NCBI RefSeq assembly: GCF_016464385.1
Contig: NZ_JADMLH010000012.1
Coordinates: 210,867-274,866 of the forward strand
From: Nucisporomicrobium flavum
Lineage (GTDB): Bacteria; Actinomycetota; Actinomycetes; Mycobacteriales; Micromonosporaceae
DNA: 64,000 bases
Reading direction: 5' to 3'
Part shown: positions 52,851-61,400 of the stretch, in pieces
How the letters are laid out: the number at the start of each line of letters is the position of its first letter
Numbering within the stretch: the stretch's first letter is position 1
Program-made: the position numbers and the translations under genes
Notes under the pieces: model-generated
Seen by the model: the letters and a program-made list of their open reading frames with translations, nothing else
Told to the model about the DNA's origin: nothing
Database searches by the model: none

Positions 52851-53426
52851 ATGACGTACACACCCGAGAAGCCGAAGACGGCCGAGTCCAGCGAGGCGCT
52901 GCGCGCGCGCATCCCCGGCTGGGGCGCGGACCTCGACCCCGCCGACCGCCCGTCGGTGCCGCGCGAACGGTTCGACCCGACGTTCAGCGGCGCGTGGTGG
53001 GAGTTCCCCGAGCGCCAGCCCGAGAAGTGGCCGCGGGAACGGTCCATCGAACACAAGTTCCTCACCCCGGTCTTCGGTACGGCCTGCCCGCCGAAGGGCG
53101 TCTCCGGGGCGATCCGCAAGCTCGCGTACCGCCGGTACAGCGAGGGCCGGGCGGCGCACTGGCTGCTGCTCATGGCCGCCGACCGGGTCGACGCGGCCGG
53201 GAGCACGCTGCGCTCGTTCCTCACCACGCGCCCGGACAACCCGCTCACCGAGACCGGCGTGCTCAGCGAGATCTCCCACCACGGGCTGGCGTCGCGGCGC
53301 GGCGAGAACCGCGCCGACCTGCGCCACCAGCCGCTCGACCCGATCATCGTCGCGGCGCCCTGGGTGCTGGCCGGCGGGCTCGCGTTCGCCCTCGCCAGGC
53401 GCGTCGTCCGGCGTCGCCGAGCCTGA
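52851..53426 (+). CDS. Conserved hypothetical protein, dehydrogenase operon partner
   Basis: A 191-residue protein. I do not recognise a domain. Features are a soluble basic N-terminal part (GWGADLDPADRPSVPRERFD), a WWEFPERQPEKWPRERSIEH block, and one C-terminal membrane helix (IIVAAPWVLAGGLAFALARR) followed by Arg residues, so it may be tail-anchored. The ATG at 52851 follows GGAGAAGGATC. It is 17 bases after the alcohol dehydrogenase and converges closely with the next gene (stop 53430). Confidence 0.7.
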   Translation: MTYTPEKPKTAESSEALRARIPGWGADLDPADRPSVPRERFDPTFSGAWWEFPERQPEKWPRERSIEHKFLTPVFGTACPPKGVSGAIRKLAYRRYSEGRAAHWLLLMAADRVDAAGSTLRSFLTTRPDNPLTETGVLSEISHHGLASRRGENRADLRHQPLDPIIVAAPWVLAGGLAFALARRVVRRRRA

Positions 53427-53429
53427 CCG

Positions 53430-53816
53430 TCAGGACGCGGCCGGGGCGGCCGAGGCCGGCGCGCTCGGCACGGTGCCCGGCGCGGCCGGGGGAGTGGCCG
53501 GAGCGGGCCGCCCCTGGCCGGGCCCGCCGTCGCGCCACCCGCCGCCCGGGCCGCGCATCGGCCCGCCGTCACGGCGGTCGTAGCCGCGCTGGTCCGGGAA
53601 GCTGTGGCCACGGTCGTTCCCGCCGACGATCAACGCGCCGACGGCGACCACGCCACCGCCCAGGCAGCACCCGAGCAGGAGCGCGGCCGCCGCGATCAAC
53701 AGGGGGGTACGCCGCCGGTACCAGCGGTCCCGCGGGGCCGGTGGCGCCGGTGCTGCAGCCGGCTCCTCCTCGGGGATGCGGGCGGTGTCGTCCGGGCGCG
53801 AGGTCGCGTCGCTCAT
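53430..53816 (-). CDS. Small single-helix membrane protein
   Basis: A 128-residue protein with an acidic/Pro N-terminus (EEEPAAAPAPPAPRDRWYRR), one helix (TPLLIAAAALLLGCCLGGGV) and an extracytoplasmic Gly/Arg/Asp then Ala/Pro-rich tail. No catalytic motif is visible. The ATG at 53814-53816 gives a usual start. It converges with the dehydrogenase operon, three bases apart. Its codon bias fits a real gene. Its role is unknown. Confidence 0.65.
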   Translation of the reverse strand: MSDATSRPDDTARIPEEEPAAAPAPPAPRDRWYRRRTPLLIAAAALLLGCCLGGGVVAVGALIVGGNDRGHSFPDQRGYDRRDGGPMRGPGGGWRDGGPGQGRPAPATPPAAPGTVPSAPASAAPAAS

Positions 53817-54034
53817 CGAGATCTCCGTGCGGTCGAGGGGTGTCCGGCGGACGGCGGTGCCGCCCGTTCACCCCACGATCGGCTCGGACGTTAAGACGTC
53901 CCGGCCGGTGCCGCTAAGAAATCAATGAGAAGACTCCGGCATCTCGTGGGACGACGCCCGCCACTGCGGCTTCCGATGCGGGCCGGCGTACCGACGACCC
54001 GCCTGCCGAAGACCAGTGGTGCGACCGCCGCATC

Positions 54035-54046
54035 ACATCGATGTGT
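54035..54046. promoter_or_regulatory. 12-base palindrome upstream of the orphan hypothetical gene
   Basis: CACATCGATGTG is perfectly symmetric and sits 42 bases upstream of the GTG at 54088, a position fitting an operator. A TACCGT-like -10 region near 54072 would place transcription start close to the start codon (a leaderless or short-leader mRNA). It is inferred. Confidence 0.35.
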
Positions 54047-54087
54047 CCGTGCCGGTCAGGCAAGGCCACTGCTACCGTTGATCGACG

Positions 54088-55314
54088 GTGCCAGAAGTCG
54101 CTGAACTTCCGGATCGGGCGTTGATGCTCGTCCCTCGTCAGGGCGAGGGCGGCACTAATCATGGGGTGGAACAGGGCTTGCAGACGCTATTCGACGACGA
54201 CATAGCCGTGGCATACCACTCCTTTGGCATCGCGGCCGACGCTGACGACAGCGACGAGGGGTCTGAGGACCTGGCAGGGCTCCCGGGCTACGGGGGGCAG
54301 GTCAACGGCTTGTGCGGGGCGGCGATCCCCGGAGTTCTGCAATTCATCACCGGCCTGCACACCGGTGACGTCCGGGTACGGATCGAGCTTCACGACACCG
54401 AACCCGCGATCGACCTGAATTGGCCGGAGATCGTCGAGGCTTCGTTCAGTCCCTCTGCCCCCGGCATCTTCATCGACGTCTGGGGCGACGCGTCGATTCC
54501 GCTCCCGAACATCGAGGTGCGCGACTACCGGGTGCGATTCGCCGCGATCGGCTTCGACAACGACGACAACGAGGTGACCGATCCGCCGGAACGCTATCTG
54601 ATCCACCTATGGCCGGCGCCGCGGGCGCCCGACCGGATCGTCCGGCAAACCAGCCGCCGCGCCGCCTACTGGCACCAGGTGGCGCAGAGGACTCCCGCCC
54701 CGCCGTCGGCAGAGGAACGCGCCGCCGTCCGCGCCGAGAAAGAACGTCGTCGCCGCCAAGAGGCGGAACGCTTTCGCCGCGAGGACGAAGCCCGCTACTG
54801 GGGTGGCCGGGCTCCCGACAGCGACCGCCTACGCGAGATCGCCCCCCGTGCCGTGGGTCTCGCTCGTATCGACCGGAATCTGGTCGACGAAATAGCCGCC
54901 GTCGAGCCGCAGGAACAGCGGGCGATGGCAGCATGGGCGGCCCGAGAGACGTGCCGCCGAGCAGGCCTGGCCGATGAGGACTGGGTTGTGCAAGCCCTCG
55001 AGGCCTTGGATCTGGGAGACCCGGCTCCGGCCTGCGTCGCCACCTTCGACGACGCATTCGCCCGCTGGCAGAAGATCTCCACCGAGCAGATCACCCACAG
55101 CGCCACAGTGACCCTGGGCAACCGTGCAGAAAAGCCGAGGATCGCGCCCGAGGTCTCCGCCATACACGCCATCATCTTCGCCCGGGAAACGAACCCCCTG
55201 GAAGCGGCTCTCGACACCGTAAGAACGGCGGCCGAGGTCATCCCGGGAGAAAGGGCCACGGTGATCGCCGCGTTCCGCGCCAGGTTCGAGCTGCCACGAC
55301 CAGCGCCCGAATGA
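54088..55314 (+). CDS. Hypothetical protein of 408 residues
   Basis: I do not recognise the family. The N-terminal 190 residues are acidic and beta-rich (LNWPEIVEASFSPSAPGIFI, then YRVRFAAIGFDNDDNEVTDP), resembling ComJ-like or small binding domains. A charged coiled-coil follows (EERAAVRAEKERRRRQEAER). The C-terminal part is helical (EQRAMAAWAARETCRRAGLA). No signal or membrane segment. The GTG at 54088 is used; an ATG at 54124 is possible. It opens the accessory part of the window with no co-directional partner. Confidence 0.6.
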   Translation: MPEVAELPDRALMLVPRQGEGGTNHGVEQGLQTLFDDDIAVAYHSFGIAADADDSDEGSEDLAGLPGYGGQVNGLCGAAIPGVLQFITGLHTGDVRVRIELHDTEPAIDLNWPEIVEASFSPSAPGIFIDVWGDASIPLPNIEVRDYRVRFAAIGFDNDDNEVTDPPERYLIHLWPAPRAPDRIVRQTSRRAAYWHQVAQRTPAPPSAEERAAVRAEKERRRRQEAERFRREDEARYWGGRAPDSDRLREIAPRAVGLARIDRNLVDEIAAVEPQEQRAMAAWAARETCRRAGLADEDWVVQALEALDLGDPAPACVATFDDAFARWQKISTEQITHSATVTLGNRAEKPRIAPEVSAIHAIIFARETNPLEAALDTVRTAAEVIPGERATVIAAFRARFELPRPAPE

Positions 55315-55416
55315 CGACGCACCAAAGGTGCCCTCAGCTCCCTGAGGTCGGCGCACTCACCGCCGCAAGTGGCCCGCTGCAGTGGTGGCGTCCTTGGCGG
55401 GAGGAGCGTGCGGCTC

Positions 55417-55686
55417 TCATCGCGGAACACGCAACATGCGGGCCGGACGCCCGAGAATCTCCTGATCAGCCCGTTCGTTGTGTGCCAGATCGGGCAGCGA
55501 GAACGTCACTCCGTAGCCGGCGATCACCTCAGGGTGGGCGTGGGTGCTGCCGGGCAGCGAGCATCGCGGCACCGATACCGACGAACCGCTGAGGTCGATC
55601 GCGATGACCTGCCAACTGGTGCCGCCGTTGGCGCTGTAGAGCACGGTGTGGGCCGGCGAGGGCGAGTCGGCGTCTGGTTCACGCTT
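55417..55686 (-). pseudogene. Remnant of a secreted BNR/sialidase-like protein
   Basis: An open frame with no start of its own encodes PSPAHTVLYSANGGTSWQVI, then AIDLSGSSVSVPRCSLPGST and a short tail. The S-x-N-G-G-x-S-W motif is the BNR (Asp-box-like) signature of sialidase-type propellers. The frame is closed upstream by a stop at 55687-55689. It is read as the broken 3' end of a larger gene. Confidence 0.5.
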
Positions 55687-55709
55687 TTACCGCCACATAG
55701 GCTGGTGCC

Positions 55710-56435
55710 GTGGCCAACTCGGAGCACCTCAACATGTTCGTCCTGCCCGTGAAGTCCCGCGAGGCCGAGCGGCACGGCCGCGTCGACCTGTTCCTGCCCG
55801 ACGGCGCCGGGCCGCGACCCGCGGTCGTCTTCGTCCACGGTGGACCAGTCCCGGAGGCGGCGCGGCCCACGCCGCGAGACTGGCCCGTGTTCCAGGCCTA
55901 CGGTTCGCTCGCCGCGTCGCGGGGCCTCGTCGGGGTGACCCTCGATCACCGGCTGCACACCCCGGTCGCGTACGCGCAGGCGGCCGACGACGTCACGGCG
56001 GCCGTGGAGCTCGCCCGCGCCGACCCGCGGGTGGACCGTGACCGGGTGGCCCTGTGGTTCTTCTCCGGCGGCGGCCTGCTCGCAGCCGACTGGCTACGCC
56101 GGCCGGCCCCCTGGCTGCGGTGCCTGGCGGCAACGTACCCGCTGCTCAGCATGTTTCCCGGGTGGCCGCCCGACCCGCGGTTCGCGCCGGTCGACGCGGT
56201 CGCCTCGGCCGGGACACTACCGGTGGTGCTGACCCGGGCAGGCTTGGAGCGCCCTGAGGTAGCCGCCGGCGTGTCCGCGTTCGTCGACGCCGCCCGAGCC
56301 GCCTCCGTACGGCTGGAAGTGATCGACGTGCCGAACGGCCGCCACGGATTCGACTACCTGGACGACACCGACGAGTCCCGCGAAGCCATCGAAGCCGCCT
56401 TCACCGCGGTGTCCCGCACCCTGACAAGCCCGTAA
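55710..56435 (+). CDS. Alpha/beta hydrolase
   Basis: A 241-residue hydrolase with VVFVHGGPVPEAARPTPRDW (oxyanion HGG), then VALWFFSGGGLLAADWL, where the nucleophile Ser sits in a FSGGG elbow rather than the usual GxSxG, and a closing Asp and His (GRHGFDYLDDTDE). It resembles dienelactone-hydrolase-like or acetylesterase proteins. No signal peptide. The GTG at 55710 is the first start after the sialidase-like remnant. The substrate is unknown; the odd elbow lowers confidence in activity. Confidence 0.72.
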   Translation: MANSEHLNMFVLPVKSREAERHGRVDLFLPDGAGPRPAVVFVHGGPVPEAARPTPRDWPVFQAYGSLAASRGLVGVTLDHRLHTPVAYAQAADDVTAAVELARADPRVDRDRVALWFFSGGGLLAADWLRRPAPWLRCLAATYPLLSMFPGWPPDPRFAPVDAVASAGTLPVVLTRAGLERPEVAAGVSAFVDAARAASVRLEVIDVPNGRHGFDYLDDTDESREAIEAAFTAVSRTLTSP

Positions 56436-56901
56436 CAGCGGGCCTGACACGCGATGCGGCGGGCCGCGACCGCCCGGCCCAGCGGTGATCGTGTACGCGG
56501 ATCCGCCGATGACAATGCGGTCGCCCGCCGAGACAATGCAAATTCGCTATCTGCGTAGTGAACCTTCTTCAACCTGACATCGAGCCCGACGGTGCTGGGC
56601 CGTCCGCCGGCCTCGCCACGTTGAAAAAGTTCGGTATGCGGCGCGCACCTTCTGAATCGTGATTCTGTTGTTTATACGTGATGCGGTGGCGTTGGATGGG
56701 TCCGGACGGTGCCGCCGGCGCCTTGGTAACCGCGGCCGGCGAAGGCTGTCCCGTCGGTGCTCATGAAGTTTCTTCGCCCTTGCAACCGCGACCACGAGAG
56801 CCTTCCGCGGGATCGACGACTTTGCGACGGCCGACAAGATCTTATGCGGAGCTGCACTAGAGTTGCTTTGCTTCCATCGGTCGGTGAGGTCGGGAGAACG
56901 C
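56436..56901. other. A/T-richer intergenic region before the conflict-type operon
   Basis: This 466-base gap has lower GC than its surroundings, especially 56600-56690 (CGTGATTCTGTTGTTTATAC), a plausible promoter region for the two-gene unit downstream. Frames crossing it on the minus strand lack codon bias and I do not accept them. I see no repeat or tRNA. Confidence 0.45.
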
Positions 56902-58449
56902 ATGCAGCGACTCAAGAGTCTCGTGGTGGTCCTTCCGGGCATCGGGGGCAGCGTCCTGGCCTCGCCAGACGGACAGTCCATGTGGGACACGTCGGTGCGC
57001 GAGCTCGCGACCGCGCTGGTGCGCCCAGGGCGCCTCGGTCTTGACACCGCGGACGAGCTGACGCCGACCGGGCTCGTCGGGAGTTTCACGACGTTCGGTC
57101 CGCTGCTGAACATCACCGGTTACGAGGGTCTCACCGGGCACATCGGCCGCGAGTTCCGCGACGTCGTTCAGCACACATTCATCCCGGGGGAGCCGTTTCC
57201 GCCCGACGTCGACATGCTGTTGGTGCCCTATGACTTCAGGCGCTCGGTCGCCGAGGCCGCCGAGCGACTCGCGCAGGGCGTTCACCAGGCGCTTGCAGGT
57301 GTCCCGGAGTCCGCGCGGGCGAGACGCGTCATCGTCGTCGCGCACTCGATGGGCGGACTGGTGGCCCGATACTGGATCGGTGCCTTGGCGGGGTGGCGGG
57401 TCTGCAGGGCGCTGATCACGCTGGGCACACCTCACCGCGGTGCACCGAAGGCGCTGCAGTGGCTGGTGCATGGCGCCGGTGTCGGCGCCCTCCGGCACCC
57501 GTCCCTGACCCGCGCGCTCCGCGGCTGGCCGTCGATGTACGAGCTGCTGCCGCAATACCCGGCCGTCTGGAACGAGGTGACCGGCCGGCCCGACGAGGTG
57601 GAAGCCTTGCCGCCATCGTTGGTGCGCCGGAGCCGGAGCCTCCATGCGTACGCCGAGATGTTCGCGACGCAGACCGCCCGGGCTCGGCAGGTGCATGACG
57701 ACATCGCCCGCGCGTGGGATGAGATTCCGGAGGGCTCGGTGCCGGACGTGGCGGTGTACTTCGGACGTGGCCACCGGACGACGAACCTCGTCACGCTGAC
57801 CTCCCAGGGCGGCCTGCGGTTCAGCAAGGAGGACCCGCCCTGGCGCGGCAATGTCGGCTGGGCCGGTGACGGGACGGTTCCCGTTCTGTCCGCCGTTCCC
57901 CGGGAGCTGAGCGAGGACCGGCTGCGCTGGCGGGAGCTGCCCGAGCGGCACGGCGAACTGGCCAGCACGCCCGGGTTCATGGAGTTGCTCCGCTCGTTGA
58001 ACGGAGAAGCGGTCCCGACCCGCGGTGCGGGCCCGGAAGACCTCCACTGGCTTGGGCTGGACATCGAGGACGTCGTGCCCGCCGGTGCCCCGATCCCACT
58101 CGGAGTTCGCGTACCTGATGGGGCCGCCACCACGGCGGTGCATGTGAAGGTGACCGGATCGGGCCGTACACCGTCGGCCGCGTTCGAGGGCCAGTTGGCG
58201 TTCAACGGCAGTCAGTGGAACATCTTGCTGCCGGAACTGCCGATGGGCACCTATCGCCTCCGCCTGGAGGCGCAGGGCGGCGGACCGGGGCGATCGCTCT
58301 CCGCCCGGACGCGGCTGGTGGTCCTCGATCCGGTCGAGGAGGCCATGGCGTTGGGAGGTGCGTCCGCCATGGCGGGTGATCTGGACGACCTCGAGGGCCC
58401 CGACGACGCCGTCACGTACTCCCCGGAGCGTTCCGTGATGTCGCCATGA
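56902..58449 (+). CDS. LCAT-like lipase/acyltransferase
   Basis: A 515-residue alpha/beta hydrolase of the lecithin:cholesterol acyltransferase type. The N-terminal VVVLPGIGGSVLASPDGQSM and VPYDFRRSVAEAAE are typical of that family. The nucleophile S149 lies in VVAHSMGGLVARYW, Asp in WAGDGTVPVLSA and His in ERHGELASTPGF. A beta domain (about 370-490) follows. No signal peptide, so it acts inside the cell, possibly on membrane lipids. The ATG at 56902 follows GGGAGAACGC. Its stop overlaps the next gene as ATGA. It is the likely effector of this operon. Confidence 0.82.
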   Translation: MQRLKSLVVVLPGIGGSVLASPDGQSMWDTSVRELATALVRPGRLGLDTADELTPTGLVGSFTTFGPLLNITGYEGLTGHIGREFRDVVQHTFIPGEPFPPDVDMLLVPYDFRRSVAEAAERLAQGVHQALAGVPESARARRVIVVAHSMGGLVARYWIGALAGWRVCRALITLGTPHRGAPKALQWLVHGAGVGALRHPSLTRALRGWPSMYELLPQYPAVWNEVTGRPDEVEALPPSLVRRSRSLHAYAEMFATQTARARQVHDDIARAWDEIPEGSVPDVAVYFGRGHRTTNLVTLTSQGGLRFSKEDPPWRGNVGWAGDGTVPVLSAVPRELSEDRLRWRELPERHGELASTPGFMELLRSLNGEAVPTRGAGPEDLHWLGLDIEDVVPAGAPIPLGVRVPDGAATTAVHVKVTGSGRTPSAAFEGQLAFNGSQWNILLPELPMGTYRLRLEAQGGGPGRSLSARTRLVVLDPVEEAMALGGASAMAGDLDDLEGPDDAVTYSPERSVMSP

Positions 58450-61400
58450 AGCTGTGGCCGCAGTGGAATCGGCGTCTGAACCCGGGGGGTCTGGTTCAGT
58501 ACGTCCAGAGCGGTACTGCCGCCACGCTGCTGCCTGAGCTGTCACCACGCGCCGAAGGTCGTGGCGGCGCACCGCTCAATCGTCTGCGCACCGCGTACGA
58601 CCTCTTCGCCGTGCGAGGAATTCGCTACGCCGACGAGCCGCTCGCCAGCGGCGACGGGTGGCAGGAGATTCGGCCGGCCTCCGAGGTGGTGGCCAAGAGT
58701 CGTCAGGCCAACTGCGTCGACATGGCGGTCGCCTTCGCCGGCGCCTGCCTCGACACCGGCATCCACCCGGTCGTGATCCTCTTGGAGCCGCGTAGCGGCG
58801 GTCCGGGGCACGCTCTGGTCGCGGTCTGGCTCGACCGGGAGTGGATCCCCGGTGGCCACCGGCGTTACGGTGACGCCGCACCCGCCCTCGTGGACGGCCA
58901 GATCGACTGGCCCGATGGGCTCCGTTCCGCGCCGGACAGTCCCGGCGGCTTTCTCGCCGTCGATGTCGCGGAGCTGGCGGTCGACGAGCCCGATGAGAAG
59001 CCCATCACCCTCGAGCAGGCCGTCGCCCGGGCCGCTCAGATGCTGTCCTCGCCGCGCTGGCGGGTCTGCCACCTCGTCGACGTGGGGCGTGACTACGACC
59101 GCAGGGGCGCGTTCCTCGACCCGGCACGCTCCACCCGGGGCATCACCTCCCACGCGGAGGAGCGGGCAGCTCTCAGCGACATGCGGCAGAACCTGCTGGA
59201 GAGCAACCTTCCCTACGTCCCGCCCGCCGATCCCGCCGCACCGACCCGTCCGGAGAATCTGCTCCGCGCACTCACCGCGAAAGCTGCTCAGTATCGAGGG
59301 GTCCTGCTGCACGGTGTCGCCGGGGTGGGCAAGACGCGGACAACGTTCGAGGTGGCCCGTCTCGCAGAGAAGGAGGGATGGTCAGTCCTGCACGTCGCGC
59401 CCCTCGAACCGATGGTGACCGTCGAGCAGCTGTACGACGCGATCACGGAGGAGCGAAGCAGCCGAGTCCTCGTCATCTGCGATTACCTGAACGACTCGGT
59501 CGGCATCGACGTTCTGCGACTCGAGTCCTGGCTACTGCCCAGGACCACCGCGGACGGCATCGAGGTGGCCCTGCTGGCCTGCAGCCGAACGGGTTGGTTC
59601 AACCACCCCGACCGACCGTTCGACCCCGTCTTCGACGGTCTCCAGCTGGCGCCCGACCCCACGCAAGCAGAGGCTACGCGAGACGCCATCCTCCGCGCCC
59701 TCGCACCGCACGCCATCGAAGCCGTCGGACTGCCCCGCTTGCGGGAGGTCTGCGGACTGCGCCCAGTGATCGTGATGCTGATCGCTCGGGAGGCGGAGGG
59801 GCAGTCCGACAGCGGCAGGCTGGGCGACCTCCTAACCGGGATGACGCACGGCGAGCTATTGCCGTGGCTGAAGCTGCGCCTGCGACGGGACAAGCTCCTG
59901 CGCGACTCGGGGAACGACCCTTTCGTCGACGGCCAGGGGGACCCGAGCGGAAACCTCCTCGGCTGTCTATCAATCTTGCTGGCGTCCCCCCAACCGCGGG
60001 CTGATCTGCACGCCTGTGCCGCCACCGTCCCGGACCTGCCCGAGGACGCGGCCGAACTCATGCTCGCGGAGCTGGAATCCATGGGCTGGCTCATCCCAGT
60101 CGCCGAGGGACACGGGCCCGTCCACGACCTCGTCACCGACCAGTTGGCCGCCCGGATACTGCTCTACGAGGGGACGCATCTCGTGCGTACCCGAGCTCTC
60201 ACGCGTGTCTTGAGTGCCGCGCCGGTCCGGGGGCGCACGATCGGGCGTTTCGCCATGAACCTCGGGCGGGTGATCCGAGACCTCGACCCCGCCGAGGCGC
60301 AGGCGCTGACGGCCGACACCGAACGCTGGCTGGCCGAGAACGGCGTCAAGGTCGCCGCTGTGCTCGCCCAAACTGACAACGAGGGCGCGTATGCGCTCGG
60401 CGCGGTGATCGAATCCGTTGCCTGGCGGAATGCGATCTATGCGTTGTGGACCTCAGTGGTCGATCCTTGGCTGGCGAAGCATTCGCAGTCCCCGGACGCC
60501 CGCCATCTTCTGTACCGCGGCCTACGGGCCGAGGACTGCCCGGCGCGGTCCGACCTGGCATCGCTGGCGATGCGGTGGCTCGATCGACACGTCTCCCGCC
60601 TCGACGCCAGCTTCGTCATCAGTCCCGTCCTCGCGCTCCAGCACAGCCTGGACCCCGCAGTAAGCAAGTCCTGCGTGGCCTACGCGCTGGCCTGGCTGGA
60701 TCAGCACGGCACCGACCCGTCCGCTGGGTTCGTCTATTACAGCCTGCTGCCACGCGATGATCTCGGTGATCGATCGGCCGCCGCTGTCGGGCATGCGCTG
60801 GCCTGGCTGGATCAGCACGGTACCGGCCAGTCCGCTCAGTTCGTCTATTCCGGCCTGTTGGCGCGCGATGATCTCGGTGATCGATCGGCCGTCGCTGTCG
60901 GGCATGCGCTGGCCTGGCTGGATCAGCACGGTACCGGCCAGTCCGCTGGGTTCGTCTATTCCGGCCTGTTGGCGCGCGATGATCTCGGCGGTCGATCGGC
61001 TGCCGCTGTCGGGCATGCGCTGGCCTGGCTGGATCAGCACGGTACCGGCCAGTCCGCTGGGTTCGTCTATTCCGGCCTGTTGGCGCGCGATGATCTCGGC
61101 GGTCGATCGGCCGTCGCTGTCGGGCATGCGCTGGCCTGGCTGGATTTGCACGGTACCGGCGCCGCCGGCGGGTTTGTGCTGCGCGGTCTGCTGGCGCGCG
61201 ATGATCTCGGCGGTCGATCGGCTGCCGCTGTCGGGCATGCGCTGGCCTGGCTGGATCAGCACGGCACCGACCAGTCTGCTCAGTTCGTCTATTACAGCCT
61301 GCTGCCACGCAATGATCTCGGCGGTCGATCGGCTGCCGCTGTCGGGCATGCGCTGGCCTGGCTGGATCAGCACGGCACGGGCCCGTCCGCCGACTTTGTG

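Noticed and set aside
56547..57116. Minus-strand frame in the gap before the lipase gene
   Set aside because: Its codon bias is poor and it overlaps the lipase start region; the sequence has no family signal.
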